Part shown: piece after piece, positions 35,593 to 44,059 of the stretch
Layout: each line of letters starts with the position of its first letter
Numbering within the stretch: position 1 is the first letter of the stretch
Source of the DNA: Sporosarcina cascadiensis
GTDB taxonomy: Bacteria; Bacillota; Bacilli; Bacillales_A; Planococcaceae
Direction of reading: 5' to 3'
Assembly (NCBI RefSeq): GCF_009650995.1
Contig: NZ_WHVV01000014.1
Location: 18,067 to 82,066 of the forward strand
DNA length: 64,000 nt
Notes under the pieces: generated by a model
The model's database searches: none
The model's input: only the letters and a program-made list of their open reading frames with translations
What the model was told of the DNA's origin: nothing
Made by a program: the position numbers and the translations under genes

Positions 35593-36404
35593 TTTTTCTT
35601 TTCCCTTCTAGCTAATCTGTTTTTTGCCATAATGAAAATGGGTTCCAGCTTGCCGTCTTCATAAATAAAAGACAGTGATGTAACCGGCACTGCGCCGGTA
35701 GTGAAAAACTGCATAGCCATCTGTGCGATGACATCATAGCCAGTATCATTACGTACATCTGCGATAATCAGGACATCCTGATGCGGTACAGAAACAACCA
35801 TATGTCCTTCTATCTTTTGTTCCATCTCTTTCAAAAACGGCTGATTTAGAATACGGCTGGCATCATAACCATCATTATTGTTGATAAAGTAAAATACATT
35901 ATCGGAAACGGTATCTGTTTTCCATGCTGTTGGCAGCGTCTTCACTGTAAACATCGCCACTTCCTGCACTTCTTTTTCCGTCATGTTCAGATCTTTTAAC
36001 ATACTTTCATCAATCAGACGATAAGTCGTGCCCAAATCAAGTGCATAATATATCTGTGTCTCCGCTGTATGATCTTTCGTCAGGAACGGTATCCCTGCTG
36101 CACTTTCTTTTGGAAATGAAGTGGAGCGGATAACAGGATAAATATTCTTTTGATCAGAAAACCCTTTCGTCTGCTCTTGTTCCATTGCATCAAATGTTTC
36201 CTGGATGGTGTAAACGACTTCATCTATTGCACGTTCATTTTTGCTTTCATACTTAGCTAAAATTTCGGGCAATGAAATGTCCATCCCGTGATGAAGAGTG
36301 TGGTGAACGATTCGCAGCTTGTCTGCCTTGCGATCAAATTGCCATTCAAACTTCTCCGCGGGCAGCCGGCGTTTCAGTTCTTCCACTAAGTCCTTTGCTT
36401 CCAT
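35589..36404 (-). CDS. ytpQ: YtpQ family (DUF1444) protein
   Basis: A 271-residue DUF1444 protein, cytoplasmic by sequence, with no recognised catalytic motif. Typical segments are LVEELKRRLP at the start, a central YALDLGTTYRLIDESML and the C-terminal MAKNRLARREKKK. Function unknown. The ATG shares one base with the stop codon of the upstream lipoprotein gene (TAATG) and its own end overlaps ytpR, so these genes form one tightly packed operon. Confidence 0.9.
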   Translation of the reverse strand: MEAKDLVEELKRRLPAEKFEWQFDRKADKLRIVHHTLHHGMDISLPEILAKYESKNERAIDEVVYTIQETFDAMEQEQTKGFSDQKNIYPVIRSTSFPKESAAGIPFLTKDHTAETQIYYALDLGTTYRLIDESMLKDLNMTEKEVQEVAMFTVKTLPTAWKTDTVSDNVFYFINNNDGYDASRILNQPFLKEMEQKIEGHMVVSVPHQDVLIIADVRNDTGYDVIAQMAMQFFTTGAVPVTSLSFIYEDGKLEPIFIMAKNRLARREKKK

Positions 36405-36961
36405 TACAGATTCTCTCCTTTCTTACTCTTTATCTTTCCAGCTTCTTGCTCTTCATGCTGAACTGAACGGGCAATTTGCATCATTTTTTCCAAATACGAG
36501 TTGATATTCTCTTCATTTGTCACAGTTTCCACTCTTGCTCCGCCGACACCGGCAATCAATTCAACCAGGTTTTCGCTTTTCTGAATGACTGCTATGAACC
36601 CGAATGCTTCATCTTTTGCAAAAGTCTGCGCTCCGATTAAGTTTTCCGGTTCCTCTGTCAGCAGTAAATCATAATAGACGCGGCTGTCTTTCTTTTCATT
36701 CGGATTGACTGTCAAATAAAATGAATCATTTCGTTTGGTTAGTACAACCGTTTGAGAAGTGGATTGCTTGTCCGCTTTCATCGTAGCCGGCTTATGAAAC
36801 TTTATGTCGCCAATTGTCTCATTTGCTCTTTTATCATTCGCTTCAAAGGCGTTCTTTGCTGCGATAAATGCATTATCTGTGCGGCTTTCTACTTTCTGAG
36901 AACATCCTGCAAGGAAAACAGCAAGCAATAGCAGCAAGATCATCTTTCCATTTCGTAACAT
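36404..36961 (-). CDS. Putative lipoprotein of unknown function
   Basis: The 185-residue product has a lipoprotein signal peptide: basic start MLRNGK, hydrophobic core and lipobox LAGC, so the mature protein begins at a lipidated cysteine near residue 20 and sits on the outer membrane face. The rest has no motif I know; it contains a beta-rich middle and a helical Lys/Glu-rich end. ATG 36961 follows GGAGGG by 7 nt; the longer start at 36991 would put a charged stretch before the signal peptide. It is fused by overlap to ytpQ, where B. subtilis has the thioredoxin-like ytpP. Confidence 0.8.
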   Translation of the reverse strand: MLRNGKMILLLLLAVFLAGCSQKVESRTDNAFIAAKNAFEANDKRANETIGDIKFHKPATMKADKQSTSQTVVLTKRNDSFYLTVNPNEKKDSRVYYDLLLTEEPENLIGAQTFAKDEAFGFIAVIQKSENLVELIAGVGGARVETVTNEENINSYLEKMMQIARSVQHEEQEAGKIKSKKGENL

Positions 36962-37025
36962 CCAGTTTCCCTCCTTCTCTGCACCCTGCAATTTCTATCA
37001 GTCCTATTCTAATCGCATGCCGTTA

Positions 37026-37562
37026 TTAATGCAATCTTCGTTTGGAGGCAGCCTGATCATAAAGAAACTGGCCGATCAACAGCTGCATGATATGTTGAAA
37101 TAATACATCCCGGGGCACCGTCTGGGCAGTCAGCATTCCCATCGCCCCTTCAGACATCCGTATATCCTGCTTTTGAAAATATTGATCGGCGGCATCTCCT
37201 AATTCAATGCCTTTTCTAATTTCCGAGGCTAATGTTTCCGGTAAGGGAATCTGGGCGCCTGCAGCAGTAAACGTCTTGCCGTCCGGCGTGGTCAGTGCAC
37301 CCCAATTGCACAGATACATTCTGTCTCCGACCAACCGAACTCCACCTTCCAGTCCGATTCCATAAGCATCTTCATGCAAGCTGCACACTGCCTCCGCACG
37401 ATTAATCGCACCCTGCCTGGTTTCCATATCACTCATAGGCTGCGCATTCACTCCCGACGGCACGGAAACAGATGAAATATCACTGCCCGACAAATACTGT
37501 TCTACAATATTCGAAACAGCACGCAGTTTAGCTTGATTTTCTGAACCGAGTATAAACTTCAT
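37026..37562 (-). CDS. DUF84 family (YjjX-like) nucleoside triphosphatase
   Basis: The 178-residue protein belongs to the DUF84/YjjX family, relatives of ITPase that hydrolyse non-canonical purine nucleotides such as ITP and XTP. Family features are the N-terminal LGSENQAKLRAVSNI, QPMSDMETRQGAINRA and the Gly-rich GIGLEGGV. It may serve nucleotide-pool cleaning. It lies 24 nt after ytoP and before the lipoprotein gene, all on the minus strand. Confidence 0.82.
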   Translation of the reverse strand: MKFILGSENQAKLRAVSNIVEQYLSGSDISSVSVPSGVNAQPMSDMETRQGAINRAEAVCSLHEDAYGIGLEGGVRLVGDRMYLCNWGALTTPDGKTFTAAGAQIPLPETLASEIRKGIELGDAADQYFQKQDIRMSEGAMGMLTAQTVPRDVLFQHIMQLLIGQFLYDQAASKRRLH

Positions 37563-37586
37563 GCAGCGAACTCCCTTCCGTCTGTA

Positions 37587-38660
37587 TCAGCAGTTTTGCT
37601 TAATCGTTTCCACAGTCGTTTTATCACACGCTTTCACTAAATGAACAAGCAGTTCTTTAGCTGCCGCATAGTCATCAGTATGGATAATTGAGGCAGCTGT
37701 ATGAATATAGCGCGAGCAGATTCCAATGACTGCACTAGGAACACCTTCATTGGCAATATGAACCTGACCTGCATCCGTTCCGCCTTGAGAAACGAAATAT
37801 TGGTATGGTATATGATGAGTTTCTGCAGTATCCAGAATAAATTCTCTCAATCCGCGGTGTGTCACCATTGTGCGGTCCAGAATTCTTAATAAAGTCCCTT
37901 TTCCAAGCTGTCCGAACTCCGTCTTATTGCCGCTTGCGTCATTTGCAGGACTCGCATCCAGTCCAAAGAATAAATCTGGATCTATCATACGCGCCGCAGT
38001 CTGCGCACCACGAAGACCGACCTCTTCCATTACAGTCGCACCTGAATAAAGCGTGTTGGGAAGCTCCTCATTCTTCACTTCCTGCAATAATTCAACCGCG
38101 AGACCGCAGCCATAACGATTATCCCAGGCTTTAGCCATAATTTTTTTAGGATTGGCCATCGGTGTAAACGGACAGACAGGCAGAATTTGCTGCCCCGGTT
38201 GAATACCAAAGCTTTCCGCATCGGCTTTATCATCGGCACCGACATCGATCAGCATGTTTTTAATATCCATCGGCTTACTTCTTTCAGCATCACTTAATAA
38301 ATGTGGAGGGATTGAACCGATAACCCCCTGCACAGTATCTCTTTCCGTTATGATTTCCACTCGCTGTGCCAGAAGGACCTGGTTCCACCAGCCACCCAGC
38401 GGCTGAAAACGCAACATCCCATTGTCTGTGATGCCTGTTACCATAAATCCAACTTCATCCATATGGCCGGCAACCATGATTCTCGGCTGGCCTTCTTTTC
38501 CATGACGAATTCCGAATACACCGCCGAGACCATCCTGAATCATTTCATCTGCATTTTTTTCAAGCTGTTCACGCATAAACGCCCGGACACGATACTCGTT
38601 CCCCGGTGCACCCGGAAGTTCCGTTAAGGTGCGAAATAATTCCAATGTATCTTTGTTCAT
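37587..38660 (-). CDS. ytoP: M42 family metallo-aminopeptidase YtoP
   Basis: A 357-residue peptidase of family M42 (glutamyl aminopeptidase/deblocking type, also annotated as endoglucanase by old homology). The two-metal site is visible in [11 protein letters not shown] (His, Asp), WDNRYGCG (bridging Asp), [10 protein letters not shown] (catalytic and ligand Glu) and GLDASPAND. It probably forms a large tetrahedral dodecamer that trims short peptides in the cytoplasm. It is the first gene of the minus-strand group that continues to ytpR. Confidence 0.92.
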   Translation of the reverse strand: MNKDTLELFRTLTELPGAPGNEYRVRAFMREQLEKNADEMIQDGLGGVFGIRHGKEGQPRIMVAGHMDEVGFMVTGITDNGMLRFQPLGGWWNQVLLAQRVEIITERDTVQGVIGSIPPHLLSDAERSKPMDIKNMLIDVGADDKADAESFGIQPGQQILPVCPFTPMANPKKIMAKAWDNRYGCGLAVELLQEVKNEELPNTLYSGATVMEEVGLRGAQTAARMIDPDLFFGLDASPANDASGNKTEFGQLGKGTLLRILDRTMVTHRGLREFILDTAETHHIPYQYFVSQGGTDAGQVHIANEGVPSAVIGICSRYIHTAASIIHTDDYAAAKELLVHLVKACDKTTVETIKQNC

Positions 38661-38859
38661 ACAGATCCCTCACTTTTTTATGTTCGTCTTTCATTATATA
38701 GAGACGGTAATCGGATGAAAACTATTTAGGTTCATTTCTAACTTTTACTGTCACGAGTTTGAGGAAAATGAACCGAAATGGCGACCGTATAAATCGCAAT
38801 GTTCTTTTAATCTATGGTACACTATAAGAAATGATTTGCGAAGGAGGCTGCAATTAGCC

Positions 38860-39174
38860 ATGAGAGTAAAAGAATTTTTAGCCGGAATTTTAACAGGGGT
38901 CGCTGCAGGAGTGGTAGTCAACGAAGCATTCAACAAATTAAACGAAGAGGTCCCTGCCGACAATGTACTTAAAAAAGTAAAAGACGCTTTTAAAGAAGAG
39001 GGCCCAATTGACGGTTCCTGGATCGTCATGAAACCAGAACCTTACACGAACCACGTCATCTCTATGGATGTATACCGCGGAGGCGTATCCCGCATGAAAG
39101 ACGGCAAGCTTGAGCAATATGAATTTGCAGCAGATGCAAAAACAGGCACGGTCGTTGAATTAGTTCGTCAATAA
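38860..39174 (+). CDS. ytzB: Small YtzB-like protein (PepSY-like domain)
   Basis: A 104-residue protein with a short hydrophobic Ala/Gly/Val-rich N-terminal stretch (about 6-24) and a C-terminal PepSY-like alpha/beta unit (FKEEGPIDGSWIVMK ... YRGGVSRMKDGKLEQYEFAADAKTGTVVEL). Such domains are thought to modulate peptidases. The ATG at 38860 follows AAGGAGG; the spacing of 12 nt is slightly long, but the TTG at 38836 lies before that site. It is a single-gene unit in the place where B. subtilis has ytzB, next to ytoP. Confidence 0.85.
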   Translation: MRVKEFLAGILTGVAAGVVVNEAFNKLNEEVPADNVLKKVKDAFKEEGPIDGSWIVMKPEPYTNHVISMDVYRGGVSRMKDGKLEQYEFAADAKTGTVVELVRQ

Positions 39175-39196
39175 TTGTATTAAATGTAAAATTAGT

Positions 39197-39234
39197 AAAA
39201 GACACGTCCCGCTAAATTGGGAACGTGTCTTTTT
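39197..39234. terminator. Bidirectional terminator between ytzB and ytnP
   Basis: AAAAGACACGT-CCC pairs with GGGA-ACGTGTCTTTT and is flanked by A and T runs. Confidence 0.85.
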
Positions 39235-39237
39235 AAT

Positions 39238-40083
39238 TTATCTTGTTCGCGGAACATTTTCTGTGATCTTCTTGCCGTCTTCACTGAATCTGACCATTCG
39301 ATAGACCGCATCATGATAGAAAATGAATCCATAATTATTTGGAAGCGCTTCCTTCATCAAGCGCTCTTTAGCAAATATTGATTCCATAGGATAGTCATCG
39401 TAAGCAAGCACCCACAGTGGATTGGAATGTGCGTGAGTTGGCATAATATCTGCCATATGGATCAATGTTTCACCCGCCTGCTCAAGCTTAATGACACTAT
39501 GTCCATCGCTGTGCCCGCCCGTGTGAATCATTTTGATACCCGGCATAACATCCAGCTCATCTTCAAATGTGTACACTTGATCTTGAATCGGTTCCCAGTT
39601 TTCCGGCCAATATGTGTTGCGTGAACGGATATTCGGTTCTCTCATTTCATCCCATTCCACTTTAGATGTGAAAATCTTGGCATTCGGGAACACCGAAACG
39701 AGATAGTCGCCTTTCCATTGCGTTAAGCCGGCCGCATGATCGTTGTGCAGATGCGTCATGAGTACCATATCAATATCCTCTGGAGTCAGTCCAAGCTCTT
39801 TCAAGCTTTCCTCTACGCGTGTTTCAGCGCGTACTCCCAGATTGCGTTTTTTCTTTTCATCCAATTTCCCTTTTCCGATACCGGAGTCAATCAATAGATT
39901 CTTTCCCTCGTACTGTATCAAAATGGGATCGGTCCGCAGTTCAATCAAGTTATTTTCATCTGGTTCATACCGTCGTGACCACAATGCTTTCGGCACGACA
40001 CCAAACATCGCGCCTCCGTCCAAGTAGTTCACGCCGCCGTCAAGCCATGTCAATTTCATATCATGAAAAGTTAATTGATCCAA
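39238..40083 (-). CDS. ytnP: Metallo-beta-lactamase-fold lactonase YtnP
   Basis: YtnP-type enzymes are zinc hydrolases that open lactone rings of quorum-sensing signals; B. subtilis YtnP was reported as a lactonase that interferes with Streptomyces signalling. The metal motif [10 protein letters not shown] (HxHxDH) is followed by the distal ligands in TGGHSDGH and [10 protein letters not shown]. The 281-residue product from TTG 40083 ([11 protein letters not shown]) aligns with the B. subtilis N-terminus and has AGGGAGG 7 nt upstream; ATG starts further up precede this site. There is no secretion signal. It follows trmB by about 85 nt. Confidence 0.9.
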   Translation of the reverse strand: MDQLTFHDMKLTWLDGGVNYLDGGAMFGVVPKALWSRRYEPDENNLIELRTDPILIQYEGKNLLIDSGIGKGKLDEKKKRNLGVRAETRVEESLKELGLTPEDIDMVLMTHLHNDHAAGLTQWKGDYLVSVFPNAKIFTSKVEWDEMREPNIRSRNTYWPENWEPIQDQVYTFEDELDVMPGIKMIHTGGHSDGHSVIKLEQAGETLIHMADIMPTHAHSNPLWVLAYDDYPMESIFAKERLMKEALPNNYGFIFYHDAVYRMVRFSEDGKKITENVPRTR

Positions 40084-40168
40084 ATTAATTCCTCCCTGCA
40101 TTCTAATTTGCATGATGTCCGCCAGCTTACTCATAGCCGGCGGACTACTCCGCGTCGTCCACATGTTA

Positions 40169-40819
40169 TTACTTTACGTTCTGATACTGGGCTTCCATCC
40201 GATAAATCGGCTGGCCCTTGCTTGAGAACTTCTCTTCGTACTCTGTCAACACATTGTCTTCCGGCATGTTTGCGTGCAAGTCCAGCGAAACTGACAGTAA
40301 TTTCATACCGTAGTCTGTCATCGATACTAATGAATATTCGAAGAGAGAACGATTATCTGTCTTAAAGTGAATTTCTCCGCTAGGCTTCAAAATCCCTTCA
40401 TATTTCTGTAAAAAGCTCTCATGGGTTAAACGGCGTTTTTCATGGCGTGTTTTCGGCCATGGATCTGAGAAATTTAAATATACCCGGTCTATCTCTGCCA
40501 TCTCAAAAAACGATTCCAAGTCTGCCCCATTTGCGCGCAGCAAACGAAGATTCTTCGGCTTGTCTTTTTCAATCGCTTTTTCTAAAGCTGATACAACTAC
40601 ATTATCAAAATGCTCAATGCCGATATAATTAGTTTCTGGATTTGCCAGCGCCATTCCGATGACGAACTGGCCTTTTCCCGTTCCTACTTCAATGTGGATG
40701 GGCGAGTCATTGCCAAACACTTCCGCCCATTTCCCTTTACTGCTTTCCGGTTCCATAATAAGCATGTCGGGATGCTCGGCCATAAAGTCTTTTGCCCATG
40801 GCTTGTTTCGTAAACGCAT
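40169..40819 (-). CDS. trmB: tRNA (guanine46-N7)-methyltransferase
   Basis: TrmB puts m7G at position 46 in the tRNA variable loop, with SAM as donor. The Rossmann fold shows the SAM motif [10 protein letters not shown] (about 40-49), [11 protein letters not shown], and the signature [13 protein letters not shown]. The end [12 protein letters not shown] is typical. Length 216 fits. The gene sits in a minus-strand series with the NERD gene upstream (31 nt) and ytnP downstream. Confidence 0.96.
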   Translation of the reverse strand: MRLRNKPWAKDFMAEHPDMLIMEPESSKGKWAEVFGNDSPIHIEVGTGKGQFVIGMALANPETNYIGIEHFDNVVVSALEKAIEKDKPKNLRLLRANGADLESFFEMAEIDRVYLNFSDPWPKTRHEKRRLTHESFLQKYEGILKPSGEIHFKTDNRSLFEYSLVSMTDYGMKLLSVSLDLHANMPEDNVLTEYEEKFSSKGQPIYRMEAQYQNVK

Positions 40820-40850
40820 AATCAGTACACTCTCTCTTTACCTTTAAATT

Positions 40851-41816
40851 CTATTGTTCTTCTGAAATTTCATTCGCATCAAACAATCTGCTCAATGCCG
40901 TCGTCTGAGCGTGATCTAAAATAGCTTGTGCGGCCTTGAATTGGGTATGTTTCATCGGGCTCGGATTATTACTGAGCCGCTCAATCCACTGTTCATAGTT
41001 TTTGCGGTCAATGGTTGTGACTTCATAAGGTGTTCCCGGATAATCAATATAGCCGTTTCTGGATAAAATCAACTTCTTGATCGGTATTTCCACATTCGCT
41101 GCTTTAAAGAAGGAAGCTGCCACTTTCTCCATGCGGTTCAAGGCAATGGTGGGATTCAGCACTTTAATCTCCTGCTCGCCAATTTTCTTCAGCCAGAACC
41201 GGTCACTGCTGCCGATATAAGCGGCCATCCGTTCGTCTTCCAGTACAGTAATACAGTAACAGGCAGTCGGCGTCAGCAAAATGACGTCCAGTTCCATGGG
41301 CGCTTTATTGACTTTGACGATGGGATAATAGAAGAGCAGGAAACTGTCCGGCAATCGCAGGGTAAGCTGCTTCAATAACGTGTCCGTAAAATATTTCGGA
41401 TCTACTCGCGAACGGTCATACAGCGTAGAACTCGCCCATTTTAACTGGAATTGAAAGAGCTGGTCTTTATAAGAATTTTTCAGCTTTTCCATACTGTTGG
41501 GACGCTCATCTATGGCTGCTTGAAATGCCAAGTCCGTTTCCGCACCTTCGTCTTCCCCTCCCGTCGTTTCCTCTTCCTCCAGCTCTTCATCACGGTGCTT
41601 CCTCCACTTCTTGAACAGCTGGGAATACCATTTATTCTCTTCACGCACATCTTCTTGTTCTTCTGGTTGATTTTCGAATAAATCCACACCATGCTCCCAT
41701 TGGTTTCTGATCCGATTCCATTGATAGCGTTTCAAACGAATGAACTGTGTAGGATAGCGGGACAAATCATTTTCATAACGGGAAACATAATCCACAAGTT
41801 TAACTAGCTGGGCCAT
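40851..41816 (-). CDS. NERD-domain protein (nuclease-related), function unknown
   Basis: The 321-residue protein has an Arg/Tyr/Trp-rich N-terminal third, a very acidic linker (EELEEEETTGGEDEGAETD), and a C-terminal domain like the NERD fold (KVNKAPMELDVILLTPTACYCI ... DRFWLKKIG), distantly related to restriction-type nucleases. A full set of nuclease residues is not evident. ATG 41816 has AAAGAG 6 nt upstream and overlaps the end of dat by 17 nt; a longer frame up to 41873 lies deeper inside dat. It is translationally coupled to dat. The role is unknown. Confidence 0.75.
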   Translation of the reverse strand: MAQLVKLVDYVSRYENDLSRYPTQFIRLKRYQWNRIRNQWEHGVDLFENQPEEQEDVREENKWYSQLFKKWRKHRDEELEEEETTGGEDEGAETDLAFQAAIDERPNSMEKLKNSYKDQLFQFQLKWASSTLYDRSRVDPKYFTDTLLKQLTLRLPDSFLLFYYPIVKVNKAPMELDVILLTPTACYCITVLEDERMAAYIGSSDRFWLKKIGEQEIKVLNPTIALNRMEKVAASFFKAANVEIPIKKLILSRNGYIDYPGTPYEVTTIDRKNYEQWIERLSNNPSPMKHTQFKAAQAILDHAQTTALSRLFDANEISEEQ

Positions 41817-42687
41817 TTGCATCTCTTTCTTGAGCCTGTCCAGCTGCAACCAGCACTGGGATTTGTGCTTCAAACATTTTCTGCAGCTGTTTTGTGATCA
41901 TTCCTGGTACACCTTTTCCAACAGTCCGGCCGTCGATGGTTACCACCGGTGTAATCTCAGCATTTGTTGAGGTAAAAAAGAATTCAGCCATCGAGCAGGC
42001 TTCTTCTAACGTAAATTCTTTTTCCACTACCGGCAATGAAAGCTCCGAAGCGAGACGAAGAACGACACGGCGGGTAATCCCGTTCAAGATGAAATGGTTT
42101 GCCGGGTGCGTGTACAGTACGCCTTCTTTTATCCCAAAAACATTCGATGCGGATCCTTCACGTACGATGCCGTCACGGACAAATAATGCTTCCTGACATC
42201 CAGATTCCACCGCTTCCTGCTTCGCCAATACATTCCCGAGCAAATTTAAACTTTTGATATCGCAGCGGAGCCAGCGCATGTCCTCTACTGACTTCATTGC
42301 CGCACCTGCTGCGAGCTGTTCAACGGGTCTCGGATTTTCCACCGTATAACCTGTTACAACCGGCGGCATGTTCTGATCCGGGAACTGATGCGCACGAGGT
42401 GCAACTCCGCGAGTTACTTGCAAATAAATATGCCCTGTCGATAATTCATTTTTCTGCTGAAGCTCTTCCGTAATTTCAATCAGCTGTTCCAATGTATAAG
42501 GCAGGCTTATTTTAATTTTCGCGGCACTTTCAATCAGCCGCTCCAGATGTTCATTCGCCGTATAGAGCATGCCATCGTATACTTTTATCACTTCATAGAC
42601 ACCGTCACCAAATGCATAGCCACGATCGTTTATGGAAAGATTCATTTGTTCTTCCTGCAGATATTCTCCGTCTTTAAAAAAGATCAT
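41800..42687 (-). CDS. dat: D-amino acid aminotransferase
   Basis: This fold-type IV PLP enzyme interconverts D-alanine and D-glutamate with 2-oxoacids, supplying D-glutamate for peptidoglycan. The PLP lysine is K145 (CDIKSLNLLGN), the same position as in Bacillus DAT, and ERLIESAAKI and EASAS-like REGSASNVF are present. ATG 42687 (MIFFKDGEY) follows AGAGGTGA; the frame starting at 42720 extends upstream of that site. Length 295 is slightly longer than the usual 283. It heads a unit with the NERD gene. Confidence 0.93.
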   Translation of the reverse strand: MIFFKDGEYLQEEQMNLSINDRGYAFGDGVYEVIKVYDGMLYTANEHLERLIESAAKIKISLPYTLEQLIEITEELQQKNELSTGHIYLQVTRGVAPRAHQFPDQNMPPVVTGYTVENPRPVEQLAAGAAMKSVEDMRWLRCDIKSLNLLGNVLAKQEAVESGCQEALFVRDGIVREGSASNVFGIKEGVLYTHPANHFILNGITRRVVLRLASELSLPVVEKEFTLEEACSMAEFFFTSTNAEITPVVTIDGRTVGKGVPGMITKQLQKMFEAQIPVLVAAGQAQERDANGPAS

Positions 42688-43057
42688 ACAACCGTCACCT
42701 CTTCTGTTATGAAAGCTCAACAGTAAAAAACTCTGTATTCATTAAGTCGATTGCAGAAGGAGATCCTTCTGCTGAATTCAGATATACACACTGTCAGTTT
42801 CCTCTTTATCTATTTTCACATGTTTAGCTGATAAAATAAAGGAAAACTATCTTAAAATGCTCAGTCGGTAGAAAAGCAAAAATATGTGCGATTTATCCGA
42901 AAATACGTTATAATTATATTGTCAGAACATTTAACTTACTATTCTGGCATAACTAATGAAGAGGAGCAGGTCAGGGAGAGTAATCTCAGAGAATCACCCA
43001 AGCTTCTTAATTGAAGGATTGGCGTGAAAATATGAAGATGAAGGAGTGGTTTCTTTA
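42688..43057. other. Divergent intergenic region dat/ytzE with an inverted repeat
   Basis: A perfect inverted repeat GCAGAAGG/CCTTCTGC lies at 42753-42772 in the untranslated region upstream of dat. For the plus strand a TATAAT -10 box is at 42909-42914, about 145 nt before ytzE, without a clear -35. The leader after it (about 42950-43030) is purine-rich and has a small GAGA/TCTC hairpin; no known riboswitch was recognised. Confidence 0.4.
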
Positions 43058-43279
43058 ATGAACCCAGCTACCGATCGCATGTTAATTCGTATCAAAGATG
43101 TCTATTTGTTCATTCGGGATAACGGAAAGGTTACTACAGAAGCCGTCGCGGAGGAATTTAATATTTCCCAGCGCACAGCTCAGCGTGATCTCAACGTTTT
43201 GGAGTACAACGAATTGATCAAGAACTCAGTCCGTGGCGAATGGACGACGACTTCCAAGAAAGTGAAATTACCTTCCTGA
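43058..43279 (+). CDS. ytzE: Small DeoR-type HTH protein YtzE
   Basis: A 73-residue protein that consists of a DeoR-family winged helix only: DVYLFIRDNGKVTTEAVAEE is followed by the recognition helix NISQRTAQRDLNVLE. The sugar-phosphate-sensing domain of normal DeoR regulators is missing, as in B. subtilis YtzE (about 72 residues), so this is a natural short form and not a truncation. ATG 43058 is 11 nt from AAGGAG. Targets are unknown; autoregulation is possible. Confidence 0.88.
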   Translation: MNPATDRMLIRIKDVYLFIRDNGKVTTEAVAEEFNISQRTAQRDLNVLEYNELIKNSVRGEWTTTSKKVKLPS

Positions 43280-43304
43280 CTCCGCATCCGATAGAAGCTA
43301 CAAC

Positions 43305-43335
43305 AAAAGGCTGAAGCAATCGCATCAGCCTTTTT
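43305..43335. terminator. Bidirectional terminator between ytzE and the pseudouridine synthase gene
   Basis: AAAAGGCTGA and TCAGCCTTTT form a 10-bp stem with a 10-nt loop. The stop codon of the minus-strand gene (43325-43327) lies in the right arm. Confidence 0.85.
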
Positions 43336-44056
43336 GCTTGGAGCTGTCTAGTTTCATTAGTTGCTGCAATTCTTCCTCTGTCAACTCCCTGAATTCTCCG
43401 AGCTTCAAGTTCTCATCAAGTTCAAGAGGACCCATTGTCAGCCGTTTCAAATACACGACGGTCTTCCCTACTGCCTCGAACATCCTTTTTACCTGATGAA
43501 ACTTTCCTTCAGTAATCGTCAGTTCAATTTCAGAAAACTCGTCTGAATGAATGATCTTCAATATTCCCGGCTTCGTTTCATACCCGTCATCCAGTGTGAC
43601 GCCCTGCAGGAAAGCTTCTGTGTCTTCGTCAGTGACCCGTCCGTCTATTTTTGCAAAATACGTTTTCGGCACCCCTTTTTTCGGCGACAATAAACTGTGT
43701 GCCAGCTGACCGTCATTCGTCAGCAGTAGCAAGCCTTCTGTATCTTTGTCCAGACGGCCAACCGGGAACGGCTCGAAGTGGCGTTCATCATTTCCGAGCA
43801 GGTCCACTACCGTGCGGTCACGATGATCTTCAGTAGCAGACAGCACGCCGGGCGGTTTATGCATCATTAAATAAATATGCTTTTTATAGATGACTTCCTC
43901 ACCGAGCAATGAAACGGCATCTTTCTCAGGATCTACATGTTGCGCGGGATCTTTCACTGCCTCCCCGTTGACGCGGATCATGCCTTTTTTCATTATCTGG
44001 CGTACTTCTTTTCGTGAGCCGTATCCCATATTTGATAATAGTTTATCCAGTCTCAT
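43325..44056 (-). CDS. ytzG: Pseudouridine synthase, RsuA/RluB family (YtzG-like)
   Basis: The enzyme isomerises a specific uridine in rRNA. An N-terminal S4 RNA-binding domain (about 1-60: MRLDKLLSNMGYGSRKEV) is followed by the catalytic domain with GRLDKDTEGLLLLTNDG, where the Asp in GRLDKDT is catalytic, and TEGKFHQVKRMF. It is more like 16S U516 RsuA-type enzymes than RluB by length (243), but the target base cannot be told from sequence. It is 3 nt downstream of murJ and probably co-transcribed. Confidence 0.9.
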   Translation of the reverse strand: MRLDKLLSNMGYGSRKEVRQIMKKGMIRVNGEAVKDPAQHVDPEKDAVSLLGEEVIYKKHIYLMMHKPPGVLSATEDHRDRTVVDLLGNDERHFEPFPVGRLDKDTEGLLLLTNDGQLAHSLLSPKKGVPKTYFAKIDGRVTDEDTEAFLQGVTLDDGYETKPGILKIIHSDEFSEIELTITEGKFHQVKRMFEAVGKTVVYLKRLTMGPLELDENLKLGEFRELTEEELQQLMKLDSSKQKG

Positions 44057-44059
44057 TCG

